This document shows, one piece after another, positions 8,974-22,800 of a stretch of 64,000 nucleotides of DNA. Origin of the DNA: Arcuatula senhousia (taxonomy: Eukaryota; Mollusca; Bivalvia; Mytilida; Mytilidae); assembly GCA_963971305.1 (NCBI GenBank), contig CAXARO010000133.1, positions 1-64,000 of the forward strand. The letters are read 5' to 3'. A program made the translations under genes and the position numbers. The notes below the pieces were generated by a model that was not told the origin of the DNA, searched no databases, and was given only the letters and a program-made list of their open reading frames with translations. The first letter of the stretch is position 1, and each line of letters starts with the position of its first letter.

Positions 8974-9128
8974 ACTACTCACAATGCTAAGTCTATGGAA
9001 AGTCCCGCCCCGGGTTTGACACGCCCAACCGGGTTAATATAATTGAGTAATATTTGGTTTTTTAGGGGGGGGGGTGCTCTATATCTTATCAAAATAAAAA
9101 GACATGGTTATTAGTGAAACTATACGCA

Positions 9129-9310
9129 CAGGCGCGGATTTAAAAAAAGGGGGGTTCCAATTTTGAAAAGTAGGAAATAACGCCCAGCGGAGCGAGGCGC
9201 GAAAATTTTTGAAACTTTTGGTAAAAATATAAGCATCTTTAATGAAAAAACATCATTGTCCAGAAAAAAGGGGGGTTCCAACCCCGGACCCCCCCTTGGA
9301 TCCGCCACTG
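9129..9310. mobile_element. hAT-like MITE with CAGTGGCGGATCC end
   Basis: The left end is CAGGCGCGGATTTAA. The right end read inward is CAGTGGCGGATCCAAGGGGG. Both are followed by G-runs and ggttccaa. CAGTGGCGGATCC termini are common in animal hAT-type MITEs (from memory). The minus-strand text SVADPRGGPG is the familiar translation of this repeat, not a gene. No 8 bp duplication could be confirmed. Confidence 0.6.
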
Positions 9311-9407
9311 ACCGGCACCCACGAAGTCGGCGAATTAACTTCAACAATTATCAAGGTAATGGAAGCAAGCCTCTTCAAAATGATTATTTGAGAGGATAGC
9401 AGGATTC

Positions 9408-9767
9408 TACTGCGGCGGTCAAGTAAGCGACAAAAGTTTTAATCTCTAAAGTCAAAGTTTTACACAATATGATATTGTGTTTTCTATTGAAAGATGTATA
9501 TGTATACAAATGTGTAACTTTTGTCCGCAAGCCCAACAGATTTATGATGCCGGCGAGGATTTGCTGTCAACCAATTATCGACTTGATTTATCAGAATCCA
9601 TACACGTTCCCCTATTTGTCAGTCGACACGTCAATCATAATCTGCATATATTTTGATAAAGAATTACATTTGTATACAATTGTATACAGAAAAATACAAT
9701 GTCATAATGCGTAATACTTTGACTTTACACAGTTTAAACTTTTGTCGCTTACTTGATCGCCGCAGTA
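9408..9767. mobile_element. TA-flanked MITE (Tc1/mariner-like target site)
   Basis: The element is 9410-9765 (356 bp). Both ends read CTGCGGCG(G/A)TCAAGTAAGC and continue with cgacaaaagttt, so the inverted repeats are about 50 bp. TA stands at each edge (9408-9409, 9766-9767). The 81 aa ORF inside has no transposase motif. Confidence 0.8.
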
Positions 9768-9781
9768 AGTCAGAATGGAAG

Positions 9782-9824
9782 ACATATAAAAATAAACTCT
9801 GACTTCGAATCCCAAAAGGGTTAA
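9782..9824 (+). mobile_element. Relic end of the fold-back family seen at 57412
   Basis: catataaaaa-taaactctgacttcgaatcccaaaaggg matches the right terminus of the element at 57412-58163. Only the end is present. Confidence 0.65.
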
Positions 9825-9944
9825 GTAGGATTCATCAATGCTACAATATCAACGGCAGATCATAAACCCATCAAAGACCTCAATACGAAAACACAAACAT
9901 ATCAAAACAAAAGACAAATGTGATTCATAACGATAGAAACTCGG

Positions 9945-10015
9945 GATAGTTTGACTTGGCATCGACACGAGCAAACACCAGCTGTAACGGTTTTGGGGTT
10001 CTCATAACCTTATCC
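9945..10015 (+). repeat. Dispersed repeat family R, copy d
   Basis: gatagaaactcgggatag, then cttggcatcgacacgagcaa and caccagctgtaacggttttggg, are diverged from copies at 2845 and 5575. It lies just before the satellite array. 10016-10133 is unassigned sequence. Confidence 0.6.
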
Positions 10016-10489
10016 AGAGTCCCATGTTGATCAGTCAGGGGGCAACATGATACCATCTTGGGGTCCTAATGTTCCTACTTTATATCATAGAACGGTCATC
10101 AACACAGAAAATGGTACTAATCAACTACAAAAAGACAACAGCTTAGCCAATGGACAGAAATAAGTTTCAGACCGGCCGATCTATTGTGTCATATGTATCG
10201 TTAAGGTGTATCATTAAGGTGGAATAGAACCCTGTTCAATCTGAAATGTACCAAGGTTTTGTTTGACTACAGCTTAGCCTACAGACAGAAATAAGTTTCA
10301 GACCGGCCGACCTATTGTGTCATATGTATCATTAAGGTGGAATAGAACCCTGTTCAATCTGAAATGTACCAAGGTTTTGTTTGACTACGACCTTCTAATT
10401 TATACTGTGTCAACTCCCCGAACTTATAGAGCCAAAGCCTGGATGCAAATTTGCTAGAACTTATTGATTCAAAGCCTGGGTGAAAATTT

Positions 10490-12240
10490 GCTAGACAACA
10501 GCTTAGCCTATGGACAGAAATAAGTTTTAGACCTTAAGATCTATTGTGTCATATGTATCGTTCAGGTGGAATAGAATCCTGTTCAATCTGAAATGTACCA
10601 AGGTTTTGTTTGACTACGACCTTCTAATTTATACTCTGTCAACTCCCCGCATTTATATACCAAGGTTTCGTTTGACTAAGACCTTCTAATTCATACTGTC
10701 AACTCCCGGAACTAATAGGGCCAAAGCCTGGATGCAAATATGCTAGACAACAGCTTAACCTACAGACAGAAATAAGTTTCAGACCGGCCGATCTATTGTG
10801 TCATATGTATCATTAAGGTGGAATAGAACCCTGTTGAATCTGAAATGTACCAAGGTTTTGGTTGACTCCGAGCCTCTGATTTATACTTTTGAAAACTCTC
10901 CGAACTTATAGGGCCAAAGTTGCTAGACAACAGCTTAGCCTATGGACAGAAATAAGGTTCAGACCGGCCGATCTATTGTGTCATATGTATCATTAAGGTG
11001 GAATAGAACCCTGTTCAATCTGAAATGTACCAAGGTTTTGTTTGACTACGACCTTCTAATTTATACTATGTCAACTTCTCGAACTTATAGAACCAAAGCC
11101 TGGATGCAAATTTGCTAGACAACAGCTTAACCTACAGACAGAATCAAGTTTCAGAACGGCCGATCTATTGTGTCATATGTATCATTAAGGTGGAATAGAA
11201 CCCTGTTCAATCTGAAATCTACTAAGGTTTTGTTTGACTACGAGCCTCTAATTTATACTGTCAACTCCCCGAACTTATAGGGCTAAAACTGGATGCAAAT
11301 TTGCTAGACAACAGCTTAGCCTACAGACAGAAATAAGTTTCAGACCGGCCGATCTATTGTGTCATATGTATCATTAAGGTGGAATAGAACCCTGTTGAAT
11401 CTGAAATGTACCAAGGTTTTGGTTGACTCCGAGTCTCTAATTTATACTGTGTCAACTCTCCGAACTTATGGAGCCAATGCCTGGATGCAAATTTGCTAGA
11501 ACTTATTGATTCAAAGCCTGGATGAAAATTTGCTAGACAACAGCTTAGCCTATGGACAGAAATAAGTTTCAGACCGGCCGATCAATTGTGTCATATGTAT
11601 CGTTAAGGTAGAATAGAACCCTGTTCAATCTGAAATGTACAATTTTGTGGTTGACTTCGAGCCTCTAATTTTGCTAGACAACAGCTTAGCCTACGGACAG
11701 AAAAAAGTTTTAGACCTTAAGATCTATTGTGTCTTATGTATCGTTAAGGTGGAATAGAACACTGTTGAATCTGAAATGTACCAAGGTTTTGGTTGACTCC
11801 GAGCCTCTACTTTTGAAAACTCCCCGAACTTATAGGGCCAAAGCCTGGATGCAAATTTGCTAGACAACAGCTTAGCGTACAGACAGAAATAAGATTCAGA
11901 CCGGCCGATCTATTGTGTCATATGTATCATTAAGGTGGAATAGAGCCCTGTTCAATCTGAAATGTACCAAGGTTTTGTTTGACTACGAGCCTCTAATTCA
12001 TACTGTCAACTCCCCGAACTTATAGGGCCAAAGCCTGGATGCAAATATGCTAGACAACAGTTTAGCCTACAGACAGAAATAAGTTTCAGACCGGCCGATC
12101 TATTGTGTCATATGTATCATTAAGGTGGAATAGAACCCTGTTGAATCTGAAATGTACCAAGGTTTTGGTTGACTCCGAGCCTCTGATTTATACTTTTAAA
12201 AACTCCCCGAACTTATAGGACCAAAGCCTGGATACAAATT
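10490..12240 (+). repeat. Partial copy of the 2,520 bp higher-order repeat
   Basis: It follows the same monomer order as the next block from the gttttagaccttaagatc monomer on, then jumps from the monomer with acttttaaaaactcc straight to gatacaaatttgctacac. About three monomers found in the full units are therefore missing. 10134-10489 is a scrambled edge. Confidence 0.8.
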
Positions 12241-15200
12241 TGCTACACAACAGCTTAGCCTACATACAGAAATAAGTTTCAGACCGGCCGATCTATTGTG
12301 TCATATGTACCATGAAGGTGGGATAGAACCCTGTTCAATCTGAAATGTACAAAGGTTTTGTTTGACTACGACCTTCTAATTTATAACTCTGTCAACTTCC
12401 CGAACTTATAGGACCAAAGCCTGAATGCAAATTTGCTAGACAACAGCTTAGCCTACAGACAGAAATAAGTTTTAGACCTTAAGATCTATTGTGTCATATG
12501 TATCGTTCAGGTGGAATAGAATCCTGTTCAATCTGAAATGTACCAAGGTTTTGTTTGACTACGACCTTCTAATTTATACTCTGTCAACTCCCCGCATTTA
12601 TATACCAAGGTTTCGTTTGACTAAGACCTTCTAATTCATACTGTCAACTCCCGGAACTAATAGGGCCAAAGCCTGGATGCAAATATGCTAGACAACAGCT
12701 TAACCTACAGACAGAAATAAGTTTCAGACCGGCCGATCTATTGTGTCATATGTATCATTAAGGTGGAATAGAACCCTGTTGAATCTGAAATGTACCAAGG
12801 TTTTGGTTGACTCCGAGCCTCTGATTTATACTTTTGAAAACTCTCCGAACTTATAGGGCCAAAGTTGCTAGACAACAGCTTAGCCTATGGACAGAAATAA
12901 GGTTCAGACCGGCCGATCTATTGTGTCATATGTATCGTTAAGGTGGAATAGAACCCTGTTCAATCTGAAATGTACCAAGGTTTTGTTTGACTACGACCTT
13001 CTAATTTATACTATGTCAACTTCTCGAACTTATAGAACCAAAGCCTGGATGCAAATTTGCTAGACAACAGCTTAACCTACAGACAGAATCAAGTTTCAGA
13101 ACGGCCGATCTATTGTGTCATATGTATCATTAAGGTGGAATAGAACCCTGTTCAATCTGAAATCTACTAAGGTTTTGTTTGACTACGAGCCTCTAATTTA
13201 TACTGTCAACTCCCCGAACTTATAGGGCTAAAACTGGATGCAAATTTGCTAGACAACAGCTTAGCCTACAGACAGAAATAAGTTTCAGACCGGCCGATCT
13301 ATTGTGTCATATGTATCATTAAGGTGGAATAGAACCCTGTTGAATCTGAAATGTACCAAGGTTTTGGTTGACTCCGAGTCTCTAATTTATACTGTGTCAA
13401 CTCTCCGAACTTATGGAGCCAATGCCTGGATGCAAATTTGCTAGAACTTATTGATTCAAAGCCTGGATGAAAATTTGCTAGACAACAGCTTAGCCTATGG
13501 ACAGAAATAAGTTTCAGACCGGCCGATCAATTGTGTCATATGTATCGTTAAGGTAGAATAGAACCCTGTTCAATCTGAAATGTACAATTTTGTGGTTGAC
13601 TTCGAGCCTCTAATTTTGCTAGACAACAGCTTAGCCTACGGACAGAAAAAAGTTTTAGACCTTAAGATCTATTGTGTCTTATGTATCGTTAAGGTGGAAT
13701 AGAACACTGTTGAATCTGAAATGTACCAAGGTTTTGGTTGACTCCGAGCCTCTACTTTTGAAAACTCCCCGAACTTATAGGGCCAAAGCCTGGATGCAAA
13801 TTTGCTAGACAACAGCTTAGCGTACAGACAGAAATAAGATTCAGACCGGCCGATCTATTGTGTCATATGTATCATTAAGGTGGAATAGAACCCTGTTCAA
13901 TCTGAAATGTACCAAGGTTTTGTTTGACTACGAGCCTCTAATTCATACTGTCAACTCCCCGAACTTATAGGGCCAAAGCCTGGATGCAAATATGCTAGAC
14001 AACAGTTTAGCCTACAGACAGAAATAAGTTTCAGACCGGCCGATCTATTGTGTCATATGTATCATTAAGGTGGAATAGAACCCTGTTGAATCTGAAATGT
14101 ACCAAGGTTTTGGTTGACTCCGAGCCTCTGATTTATACTTTTAAAAACTCCCCGAACTTATAGGACCAAAGCCTGGATGCAAATTTGCTAGACAACAGCT
14201 TAGCCTATGGACAGAAATAAGTTTCAGACCGGCCGATCTATTGTGTCATATGTATCATTAAGGTGGAATAGAACCCTGTCAATCTGAAACGTACCAAGGT
14301 TTTGTTTGACTACGACCTTCTAATTTATACTGTGTCAACTCTCCGAACTTATAGGGCCAAAGCCTAGATGCAAATTTGCTAGACAACAGCTTAGCGTATG
14401 GACAGAAATAAGTTTCAGACTGGCCGATCTATTGTGTCATATGTATCATTAAGGTGGAATAGAACCCTGTTCAATCTGAAATGTACCAAGGTTTTGTTTG
14501 ACTACGACCTTCTAATTTATACTCTGTCAACTCCCCGCATTTATAGGGCCAAAGTCTCCATACAAATTTGTTAGACAACAGCTTACCCTATGGACAGAAA
14601 TAGGGTTCAGTGCGGTCGATCTATTGTGTGATATGTATCGTTATGATGGAATGGAACCCTGTTCAATCTGAAATGTATCAAGGTTTTGGTTGATTACGAG
14701 CCTCTAATTTATACTGTGTCAACTCCCCGAACTTATAGGACCAAAGCCTGGATACAAATTTGCTACACAACAGCTTAGCCTACATACAGAAATAAGTTTC
14801 AGACCGGCCGATCTATTGTGTCATATGTACCATGAAGGTGGGATAGAACCCTGTTCAATCTGAAATGTACAAAGGTTTTGTTTGACTACGACCTTCTAAT
14901 TTATAACTCTGTCAACTTCCCGAACTTATAGGACCAAAGCCTGAATGCAAATTTGCTAGACAACAGCTTAGCCTACAGACAGAAATAAGTTTTAGACCTT
15001 AAGATCTATTGTGTCATATGTATCGTTCAGGTGGAATAGAATCCTGTTCAATCTGAAATGTACCAAGGTTTTGTTTGACTACGACCTTCTAATTTATACT
15101 CTGTCAACTCCCCGCATTTATATACCAAGGTTTCGTTTGACTAAGACCTTCTAATTCATACTGTCAACTCCCGGAACTAATAGGGCCAAAGCCTGGATGC

Positions 15201-18200
15201 AAATATGCTAGACAACAGCTTAACCTACAGACAGAAATAAGTTTCAGACCGGCCGATCTATTGTGTCATATGTATCATTAAGGTGGAATAGAACCCTGTT
15301 GAATCTGAAATGTACCAAGGTTTTGGTTGACTCCGAGCCTCTGATTTATACTTTTGAAAACTCTCCGAACTTATAGGGCCAAAGTTGCTAGACAACAGCT
15401 TAGCCTATGGACAGAAATAAGGTTCAGACCGGCCGATCTATTGTGTCATATGTATCGTTAAGGTGGAATAGAACCCTGTTCAATCTGAAATGTACCAAGG
15501 TTTTGTTTGACTACGACCTTCTAATTTATACTATGTCAACTTCTCGAACTTATAGAACCAAAGCCTGGATGCAAATTTGCTAGACAACAGCTTAACCTAC
15601 AGACAGAATCAAGTTTCAGAACGGCCGATCTATTGTGTCATATGTATCATTAAGGTGGAATAGAACCCTGTTCAATCTGAAATCTACTAAGGTTTTGTTT
15701 GACTACGAGCCTCTAATTTATACTGTCAACTCCCCGAACTTATAGGGCTAAAACTGGATGCAAATTTGCTAGACAACAGCTTAGCCTACAGACAGAAATA
15801 AGTTTCAGACCGGCCGATCTATTGTGTCATATGTATCATTAAGGTGGAATAGAACCCTGTTGAATCTGAAATGTACCAAGGTTTTGGTTGACTCCGAGTC
15901 TCTAATTTATACTGTGTCAACTCTCCGAACTTATGGAGCCAATGCCTGGATGCAAATTTGCTAGAACTTATTGATTCAAAGCCTGGATGAAAATTTGCTA
16001 GACAACAGCTTAGCCTATGGACAGAAATAAGTTTCAGACCGGCCGATCAATTGTGTCATATGTATCGTTAAGGTAGAATAGAACCCTGTTCAATCTGAAA
16101 TGTACAATTTTGTGGTTGACTTCGAGCCTCTAATTTTGCTAGACAACAGCTTAGCCTACGGACAGAAAAAAGTTTTAGACCTTAAGATCTATTGTGTCTT
16201 ATGTATCGTTAAGGTGGAATAGAACACTGTTGAATCTGAAATGTACCAAGGTTTTGGTTGACTCCGAGCCTCTACTTTTGAAAACTCCCCGAACTTATAG
16301 GGCCAAAGCCTGGATGCAAATTTGCTAGACAACAGCTTAGCGTACAGACAGAAATAAGATTCAGACCGGCCGATCTATTGTGTCATATGTATCATTAAGG
16401 TGGAATAGAACCCTGTTCAATCTGAAATGTACCAAGGTTTTGTTTGACTACGAGCCTCTAATTCATACTGTCAACTCCCCGAACTTATAGGGCCAAAGCC
16501 TGGATGCAAATATGCTAGACAACAGTTTAGCCTACAGACAGAAATAAGTTTCAGACCGGCCGATCTATTGTGTCATATGTATCATTAAGGTGGAATAGAA
16601 CCCTGTTGAATCTGAAATGTACCAAGGTTTTGGTTGACTCCGAGCCTCTGATTTATACTTTTAAAAACTCCCCGAACTTATAGGACCAAAGCCTGGATGC
16701 AAATTTGCTAGACAACAGCTTAGCCTATGGACAGAAATAAGTTTCAGACCGGCCGATCTATTGTGTCATATGTATCATTAAGGTGGAATAGAACCCTGTC
16801 AATCTGAAACGTACCAAGGTTTTGTTTGACTACGACCTTCTAATTTATACTGTGTCAACTCTCCGAACTTATAGGGCCAAAGCCTAGATGCAAATTTGCT
16901 AGACAACAGCTTAGCGTATGGACAGAAATAAGTTTCAGACTGGCCGATCTATTGTGTCATATGTATCATTAAGGTGGAATAGAACCCTGTTCAATCTGAA
17001 ATGTACCAAGGTTTTGTTTGACTACGACCTTCTAATTTATACTCTGTCAACTCCCCGCATTTATAGGGCCAAAGTCTCCATACAAATTTGTTAGACAACA
17101 GCTTACCCTATGGACAGAAATAGGGTTCAGTGCGGTCGATCTATTGTGTGATATGTATCGTTATGATGGAATGGAACCCTGTTCAATCTGAAATGTATCA
17201 AGGTTTTGGTTGATTACGAGCCTCTAATTTATACTGTGTCAACTCCCCGAACTTATAGGACCAAAGCCTGGATACAAATTTGCTACACAACAGCTTAGCC
17301 TACATACAGAAATAAGTTTCAGACCGGCCGATCTATTGTGTCATATGTACCATGAAGGTGGGATAGAACCCTGTTCAATCTGAAATGTACAAAGGTTTTG
17401 TTTGACTACGACCTTCTAATTTATAACTCTGTCAACTTCCCGAACTTATAGGACCAAAGCCTGAATGCAAATTTGCTAGACAACAGCTTAGCCTACAGAC
17501 AGAAATAAGTTTTAGACCTTAAGATCTATTGTGTCATATGTATCGTTCAGGTGGAATAGAATCCTGTTCAATCTGAAATGTACCAAGGTTTTGTTTGACT
17601 ACGACCTTCTAATTTATACTCTGTCAACTCCCCGCATTTATATACCAAGGTTTCGTTTGACTAAGACCTTCTAATTCATACTGTCAACTCCCGGAACTAA
17701 TAGGGCCAAAGCCTGGATGCAAATATGCTAGACAACAGCTTAACCTACAGACAGAAATAAGTTTCAGACCGGCCGATCTATTGTGTCATATGTATCATTA
17801 AGGTGGAATAGAACCCTGTTGAATCTGAAATGTACCAAGGTTTTGGTTGACTCCGAGCCTCTGATTTATACTTTTGAAAACTCTCCGAACTTATAGGGCC
17901 AAAGTTGCTAGACAACAGCTTAGCCTATGGACAGAAATAAGGTTCAGACCGGCCGATCTATTGTGTCATATGTATCGTTAAGGTGGAATAGAACCCTGTT
18001 CAATCTGAAATGTACCAAGGTTTTGTTTGACTACGACCTTCTAATTTATACTATGTCAACTTCTCGAACTTATAGAACCAAAGCCTGGATGCAAATTTGC
18101 TAGACAACAGCTTAACCTACAGACAGAATCAAGTTTCAGAACGGCCGATCTATTGTGTCATATGTATCATTAAGGTGGAATAGAACCCTGTTCAATCTGA

Positions 18201-19800
18201 AATCTACTAAGGTTTTGTTTGACTACGAGCCTCTTATTTATACTGTCAACTCCCCGAACTTATAGGGCTAAAACTGGATGCAAATTTGCTAGACAACAGC
18301 TTAGCCTACAGACAGAAATAAGTTTCAGACCGGCCGATCTATTGTGTCATATGTATCATTAAGGTGGAATAGAACCCTGTTGAATCTGAAATGTTCCAAG
18401 GTTTTGGTTGACTCCGAGTCTCTAATTTATACTGTGTCAACTCTCCGAACTTATTGAGCCAATGCCTGGATGCAAATTTGCTAGAACTTATTGATTCAAA
18501 GCCTGGATGAAAATTTGCTAGACAACAGCTTAGCCTATGGACAGAAATAAGTTTCAGACCGGCCGATCAATTGTGTCATATGTATCGTTAAGGTAGAATA
18601 GAACCCTGTTCAATCTGAAATGTACAATTTTGTGGTTGACTTCGAGCCTCTAATTTTGCTAGACAACAGCTTAGCCTACGGACAGAAAAAAGTTTTAGAC
18701 CTTAAGATCTATTGTGTCTTATGTATCGTTAAGGTGGAATAGAACACTGTTGAATCTGAAATGTACCAAGGTTTTGGTTGACTCCGAGCCTCTACTTTTG
18801 AAAACTCCCCGAACTTATAGGGCCAAAGCCTGGATGCAAATTTGCTAGACAACAGCTTAGCGTACAGACAGAAATAAGATTCAGACCGGCCGATCTATTG
18901 TGCCATATGTATCATTAAGGTGGAATAGAACCCTGTTCAATCTGAAATGTACCAAGGTTTTGTTTGACTACGAGCCTCTAATTCATACTGTCAACTCCCC
19001 GAACTTATAGGGCCAAAGCCTGGATGCAAATATGCTAGACAACAGTTTAGCCTACAGACAGAAATAAGTTTCAGACCGGCCGATCTATTGTGTCATATGT
19101 ATCATTAAGGTGGAATAGAACCCTGTTGAATCTGAAATGTACCAAGGTTTTGGTTGACTCCGAGCCTCTGATTTATACTTTTAAAAACTCCCCGAACTTA
19201 TAGGGCCAAAGCCTGGATGCAAATTTGCTAGACAACAGCTTAGCCTATGGACAGAAATAAGTTTCAGACCGGCCGATCTATTGTGTCATATGTATCATTA
19301 AGGTGGAATAGAACCCTGTTCAATCTGAAACGTACCAAGGTTTTGTTTGACTACGACCTTCTAATTTATACTGTCAACTCTCCGAACTTATAGGGCCAAA
19401 GCCTAGATGCAAATTTGCTAGACAACAGCTTAGCGTATGGACAGAAATAAGTTTCAGACTGGCCGATCTATTGTGTCATATGTATCATTAAGGTGGAATA
19501 GAACCCTGTTCAATCTGAAATGTACCAAGGTTTTGTTTGACTACGACCTTCTAATTTATACTCTGTCAACTCCCCGCATTTATAGGGCCAAAGTCTCCAT
19601 ACAAATTTGTTAGACAACAGCTTACCCTATGGACAGAAATAGGGTTCAGTGCGGTCGATCTATTGTGTGATATGTATCGTTATGATGGAATGGAACCCTG
19701 TTCAATCTGAAATGTATCAAGGTTTTGGTTGATTACGAGCCTCTAATTTATACTGTGTCAACTCCCCGAACTTATAGGACCAAAGCCTGGATACAAATTT
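12241..19800 (+). repeat. Three full 2,520 bp higher-order repeats (13-mers)
   Basis: Copies start at 12241, 14761 and 17281, each opening tgctacacaacagcttagcc. The first two are essentially identical. The third has a handful of substitutions (near 18235, 18394, 18455, 18902, 19203) and small indels that make its length 2,519. Each unit holds 13 landmark monomers. These include one lengthened by about 60 bp (a second accaaggtttcgtttgact), one lengthened by about 37 bp (gaacttattgattcaaagcc) and one shortened to about 130 bp. Confidence 0.93.
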
Positions 19801-22800
19801 GCTACACAACAGCTTAGCCTACATACAGAAATAAGTTTCAGACCGGCCGATCTATTGTGTCATATGTACCATGAAGGTGGGATAGAACCCTGTTCAATCT
19901 GAAATGTACAAAGGTTTTGTTTGACTACGACCTTCTAATTTATAACTCTGTCAACTTCCCGAACTTATAGGACCAAAGCCTGAATGCAAATTTGCTAGAC
20001 AACAGCTTAGCCTACAGACAGAAATAAGTTTCAGACCGGCCGATCTATTGTGTCATATGTATCATTAAGGTGGAATAGAACCCTGTTCAATCTGAAATGT
20101 ACCAAGGTTTTGTTTGACTACGACCTCCTAATTTATACTGTGTCAACTCCGATCCCCGAACTTATAGGGCTAAAGCCTAGATGCCAATTTGCTAGACAAC
20201 AGCTTAGCCTACAGACAGAAATAAGTTTCACACCGGCCGATCTATTGTGTCATATGTATCATTAAGGTGGAATAGAACCCTGTTCAATCTGAAATGTACC
20301 AAGGTTTTGTTTGACTACGACCTTCTAATTTATACTGTGTCAACTCTCCAAACTTATAGGGCCAAAGCCTAGATGCAAATTTGCTAGACAACAGCTTAGC
20401 GTATGGACAGAAATAAGTTTCAGACTGGCCGATCTATTGTGTCATATGTATCATTAAGGTGGAATAGAACCCTGTTCAATCTGAAATGTACCAAGGTTTT
20501 GTTTGACTACGACCTTCTAATTTATACTCTGTCAACTCCCCGCATTTATAGGGCCAAAGCCTCCATACAAATTTGCTAGACAACAGCTTACCCTATGGAC
20601 AGAAATAGGGTTCAGTCCGGCCGATCTATTGTGTGATATGTATCGTTATGATGGAATGGAACCCTGTTCAATCTGAAATGTATCAAGGTTTTGGTTGACT
20701 ACGAGCCTCTAATTTATACTGTGTCAACTCCCCGAACTTATAGGACCAAAGCCTGGATACAAATTTGCTACACAACAGCTTAGCCTACATACAGAAATAA
20801 GTTTCAGACCGGCCGATCTATTGTGTCATATGTACCATGAAGGTGGGATAGAACCCTGTTGAATGTACAAAGTTTTTTTTTTGACTACTACCTTCTAATT
20901 TATACTCTGTCAACTTCCCGAACTTATAGGACCAAAGCCTGCATGCAAATTTGCTAGACAACAGCATAGCCTACAGACAGAAATAAGTTTCAGACCGGCC
21001 GATCTATTGTGTCATATGTATCATTAAGGTGGAATAGAACCCTGTTCAATCTGAAATGTACCAAGGTTTTGTTTGACTACGACCTTCTAATTTATACTCT
21101 GTCAACTTCCCGAACTTATAGGGCTAAAGCCTAGATGCAAATTTGCTAGACAACAGCTTAGCCTACAGACAGAAATAAGTTTCAGACCGGCCGATCTATT
21201 TTGTAATATGTATCATTAAGGTGGAATAGAACCCTGTTCAATCTGAAACGTACCAAGGTTTTGTTTGACTACGACCTCCTAATTTATACTGTGTCAACTC
21301 CCCGAACTTATAGGGCTAAAGCCTAGATGCCAATTTGCTAGACAACAGCTTAGCCTATGGACAGAAATAAGTTTCAGACTGGCCGATCTATTTTGTAATA
21401 TGTATCATTAAGGTGGAATAGAACCCTGTTCAATCTGAAAAGTACCAAGGTTTTGTTTGACTACGACCTCCTAATTTATACTCTGTCAACTTCCCGAACT
21501 TATAGGGCTAAAGCCTAGATGCAAATTTGCTAGACAACAGCTTACCCTATGGACAGAAATAAGTTTCAGACCGGCCGATCTATTGTGTCATATGTATCGT
21601 TAAGGTGGAATGGAAACCTGTTCAATCTGAAATGTACCAAGGTTTTGTTTGACTACGACCTTCTAATTTATACTCTGTCAACTCCCCGCATTTATAGGGC
21701 CAAAGTCTCCATACAAATTTGTTAGACAACAGCTTACCCTATGGACAGAAATAGGGTTCAGTGCGGTCGATCTATTGTGTGATATGTATCGTTATGATGG
21801 AATGGAACCCTGTTCAATCTAAAATGTATCAAGGTTTTGGTTGACTACGAGCCTCTAATTTATACTGTGTCAACTCCCCGAACTTATAGGACCAAAGCCT
21901 GGATACAAATTTGCTACACAACAGCTTAGCCTACATACAGAAATAAGTTTCAGACCGGCCGATCTATTGTGTCATATGTACCATGAACGTGGGATAGAAC
22001 CCTGTTGAATCTGAAATGTACAAAGGTTTTGTTTGACTACGACCTTCTAATTTATAACTCTGTCAACTTCCCGAACTTATAGGACCAAAGCCTGAATGCA
22101 AATTTGCTAGACAACAGCTTAGCCTACAGACAGAAATAAATTTCAGACCGGCCGATCTATTGTGTCATATGTATCATTAAGGTGGAATAGAACCCTGTTC
22201 AATCTGAAAAGTACCAAGGTTTTGTTTGACTACGACCTCCTAATTTATACTGTGTCAACTCTCCGAACTTATAGGGCTAAAGCCTAGATGCCAATTTGCT
22301 AGACAACAGCTTAGCCTACAGACAGAAATAAGTTTCACACCGGCCGATCTATTGTGTCATATGTATCATTAAGGTGGAATAGAACCCTGTTCAATCTGAA
22401 ATGTACCAAGGTTTTGTTTGACTACGACCTTCTAATTTATACTGTGTCAACTCTCCAAACTTATAGGGCCAAAGCCTAGATGCAAATTTGCTAGACAACA
22501 GCTAAGCGTATGGACAGAAATAAGTTTCAGACTGGCCGATCTATTGTGTCATATGTATCATTAAGGTGGAATAGAACCCTGTTCAATCTGAAAGGTACCA
22601 AGGTTTTGTTTGACTACGACCTTCTAATTTATACTCTGTCAACTCCCCGCATTTATAGGGCCAAAGCCTCCATACAAATTTGCTAGACAACAGCTTACCC
22701 TATGGACAGAAATAGGGTTCAGTCCGGCCGATCTATTGTGTGATATGTATCGTTATGATGGAATGGAACCCTGTTCAATCTGAAATGTATCAAGGTTTTG

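Noticed and set aside
9120..9347. 75 aa minus-strand protein containing VADPRGGPGLEPPF
   Set aside because: This is the usual read-through of a hAT-like MITE end, not a gene.
20600..20640. RNA polymerase III box-B-like ggttcagtcc in some 192 bp monomers, suggesting a tRNA-derived repeat
   Set aside because: It is present only in one monomer class. No box A at the right distance and no cloverleaf could be built.
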